5,764 bases of DNA, from assembly GCA_028276075.1 (NCBI GenBank), contig JAPYXA010000032.1, forward strand, positions 1-5,764, in the 5' to 3' direction. Below are positions 5,435 through 5,764 of this stretch, in pieces. This DNA is from Minisyncoccota bacterium. GTDB taxonomy: Bacteria > Patescibacteriota > Minisyncoccia > UBA6257 > HR35. The stretch's first letter is position 1. Each line of letters opens with the position of its first letter. Below the pieces are notes generated by a model. That model searched no databases. It had not been told where the DNA came from and saw only the letters and a list, made by a program, of their open reading frames with translations. The position numbers and the translations under genes are program-made.

Positions 5435-5764
5435 TTAAGTATAGGGATAACTATTAATTTTTTGTACATACTTATAAATATCAAATTTCCTTTCTAGGCC
5501 AGTATCATTCATATATCTTACTTTGCCAAATATTTTTCTTTCTGGCCATGCTCTATCAAATGATCCAAAACACCAGGAAATTCCTGCATAACCATTAGGA
5601 TCTCTGCCATCTAATTCGTATTTATCATTTAAATAACAAGCGATATCAAAAGCTTTTTTAGGATTTTTTGTCCATTCTATTATTTTTTTACACCAATACA
5701 TTCTCATATAATTATGCATTTTTCCTGTTTTTACCATTTCTATTTGCGCAGCATTCCAATATTT
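5435..5764 (-). CDS. phr: Class II CPD photolyase, C-terminal part (5' end outside window)
   Basis: Repairs UV-induced cyclobutane pyrimidine dimers using blue light and a bound FAD. The minus-strand frame is open to the right edge, so 109 C-terminal residues are visible out of a family length of about 450. The visible part begins YWNAAQIEMV, so the Met at 5737 is internal and not the start. Class II signatures are strong: WNAAQ..MV.TGKMHNYMRMYW, LND.YELDGRDPNGY, G..WCFG..DRAW.ER.IFGK.RYM and RKFD. The Trp at visible positions 3, 24 and 31 are spaced 21 and 7 residues apart. This is the spacing of the electron-transfer triad Trp360-Trp381-Trp388 of the Methanosarcina mazei class II enzyme, and the Asn of LND falls where its Asn403 near FAD would be. 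The motif usually written 'HDRPW' reads SFDRAW here, with Phe in place of His. The gene converges on the DUF2892 gene and ends in TAA. Confidence 0.93.
   Translation of the reverse strand, partial: KYWNAAQIEMVKTGKMHNYMRMYWCKKIIEWTKNPKKAFDIACYLNDKYELDGRDPNGYAGISWCFGSFDRAWPERKIFGKVRYMNDTGLERKFDIYKYVQKINSYPYT

Overview
The window is a very AT-rich stretch of bacterial chromosome carrying seven genes, of which five are complete and two are cut by the window edges. It is read with the standard bacterial code: no internal UGA occurs in any of the genes, and TGG encodes Trp. The first gene ends in a Cys/Gly/Pro-rich domain that I associate with hypothetical proteins of Patescibacteria (CPR, Parcubacteria-like). 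The secreted beta-propeller with an N-terminal peptidoglycan-binding-like module, the tight gene packing and the absence of Shine-Dalgarno sequences fit that assignment. The lineage is an inference, not proven. No rRNA, tRNA, CRISPR array or insertion sequence was seen.

Layout, left to right. (1) The 3' part of a hypothetical gene (to 847) is followed after 12 bases by a complete glutamate dehydrogenase (860-2128); the two are probably co-transcribed. (2) A 304-base gap (2129-2432) has no convincing gene and ends in an extended -10 promoter candidate. (3) That promoter would serve a large secreted beta-propeller protein (2433-4637). (4) A compact run of three small genes follows on the same strand. 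It comprises a 32-residue protein with nine Cys (4673-4771), a four-helix DoxX-like membrane protein (4794-5177) and a two-helix DUF2892 (YgaP-like) membrane protein (5180-5401), separated by 22 and 2 bases. (5) After a short AT-rich inverted repeat, a convergent gene on the minus strand encodes the C-terminal 109 residues of a class II CPD photolyase, whose N-terminal part lies beyond the right edge.

The most interesting item is the 32-residue Cys-rich protein. It is built from two copies of an NCGC-x-CCP unit and resembles a minimal metallothionein, with the Cys count and size of a single three-metal metallothionein domain. It sits immediately upstream of two small membrane proteins of families linked elsewhere to thiol, sulfane-sulfur and oxidative-stress functions. 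I infer a metal- or thiol-homeostasis module, but nothing in the sequence proves the function. The remaining genes are more ordinary: ammonia/glutamate metabolism (GDH), a cell-surface or secreted propeller, and light-driven DNA repair (photolyase).
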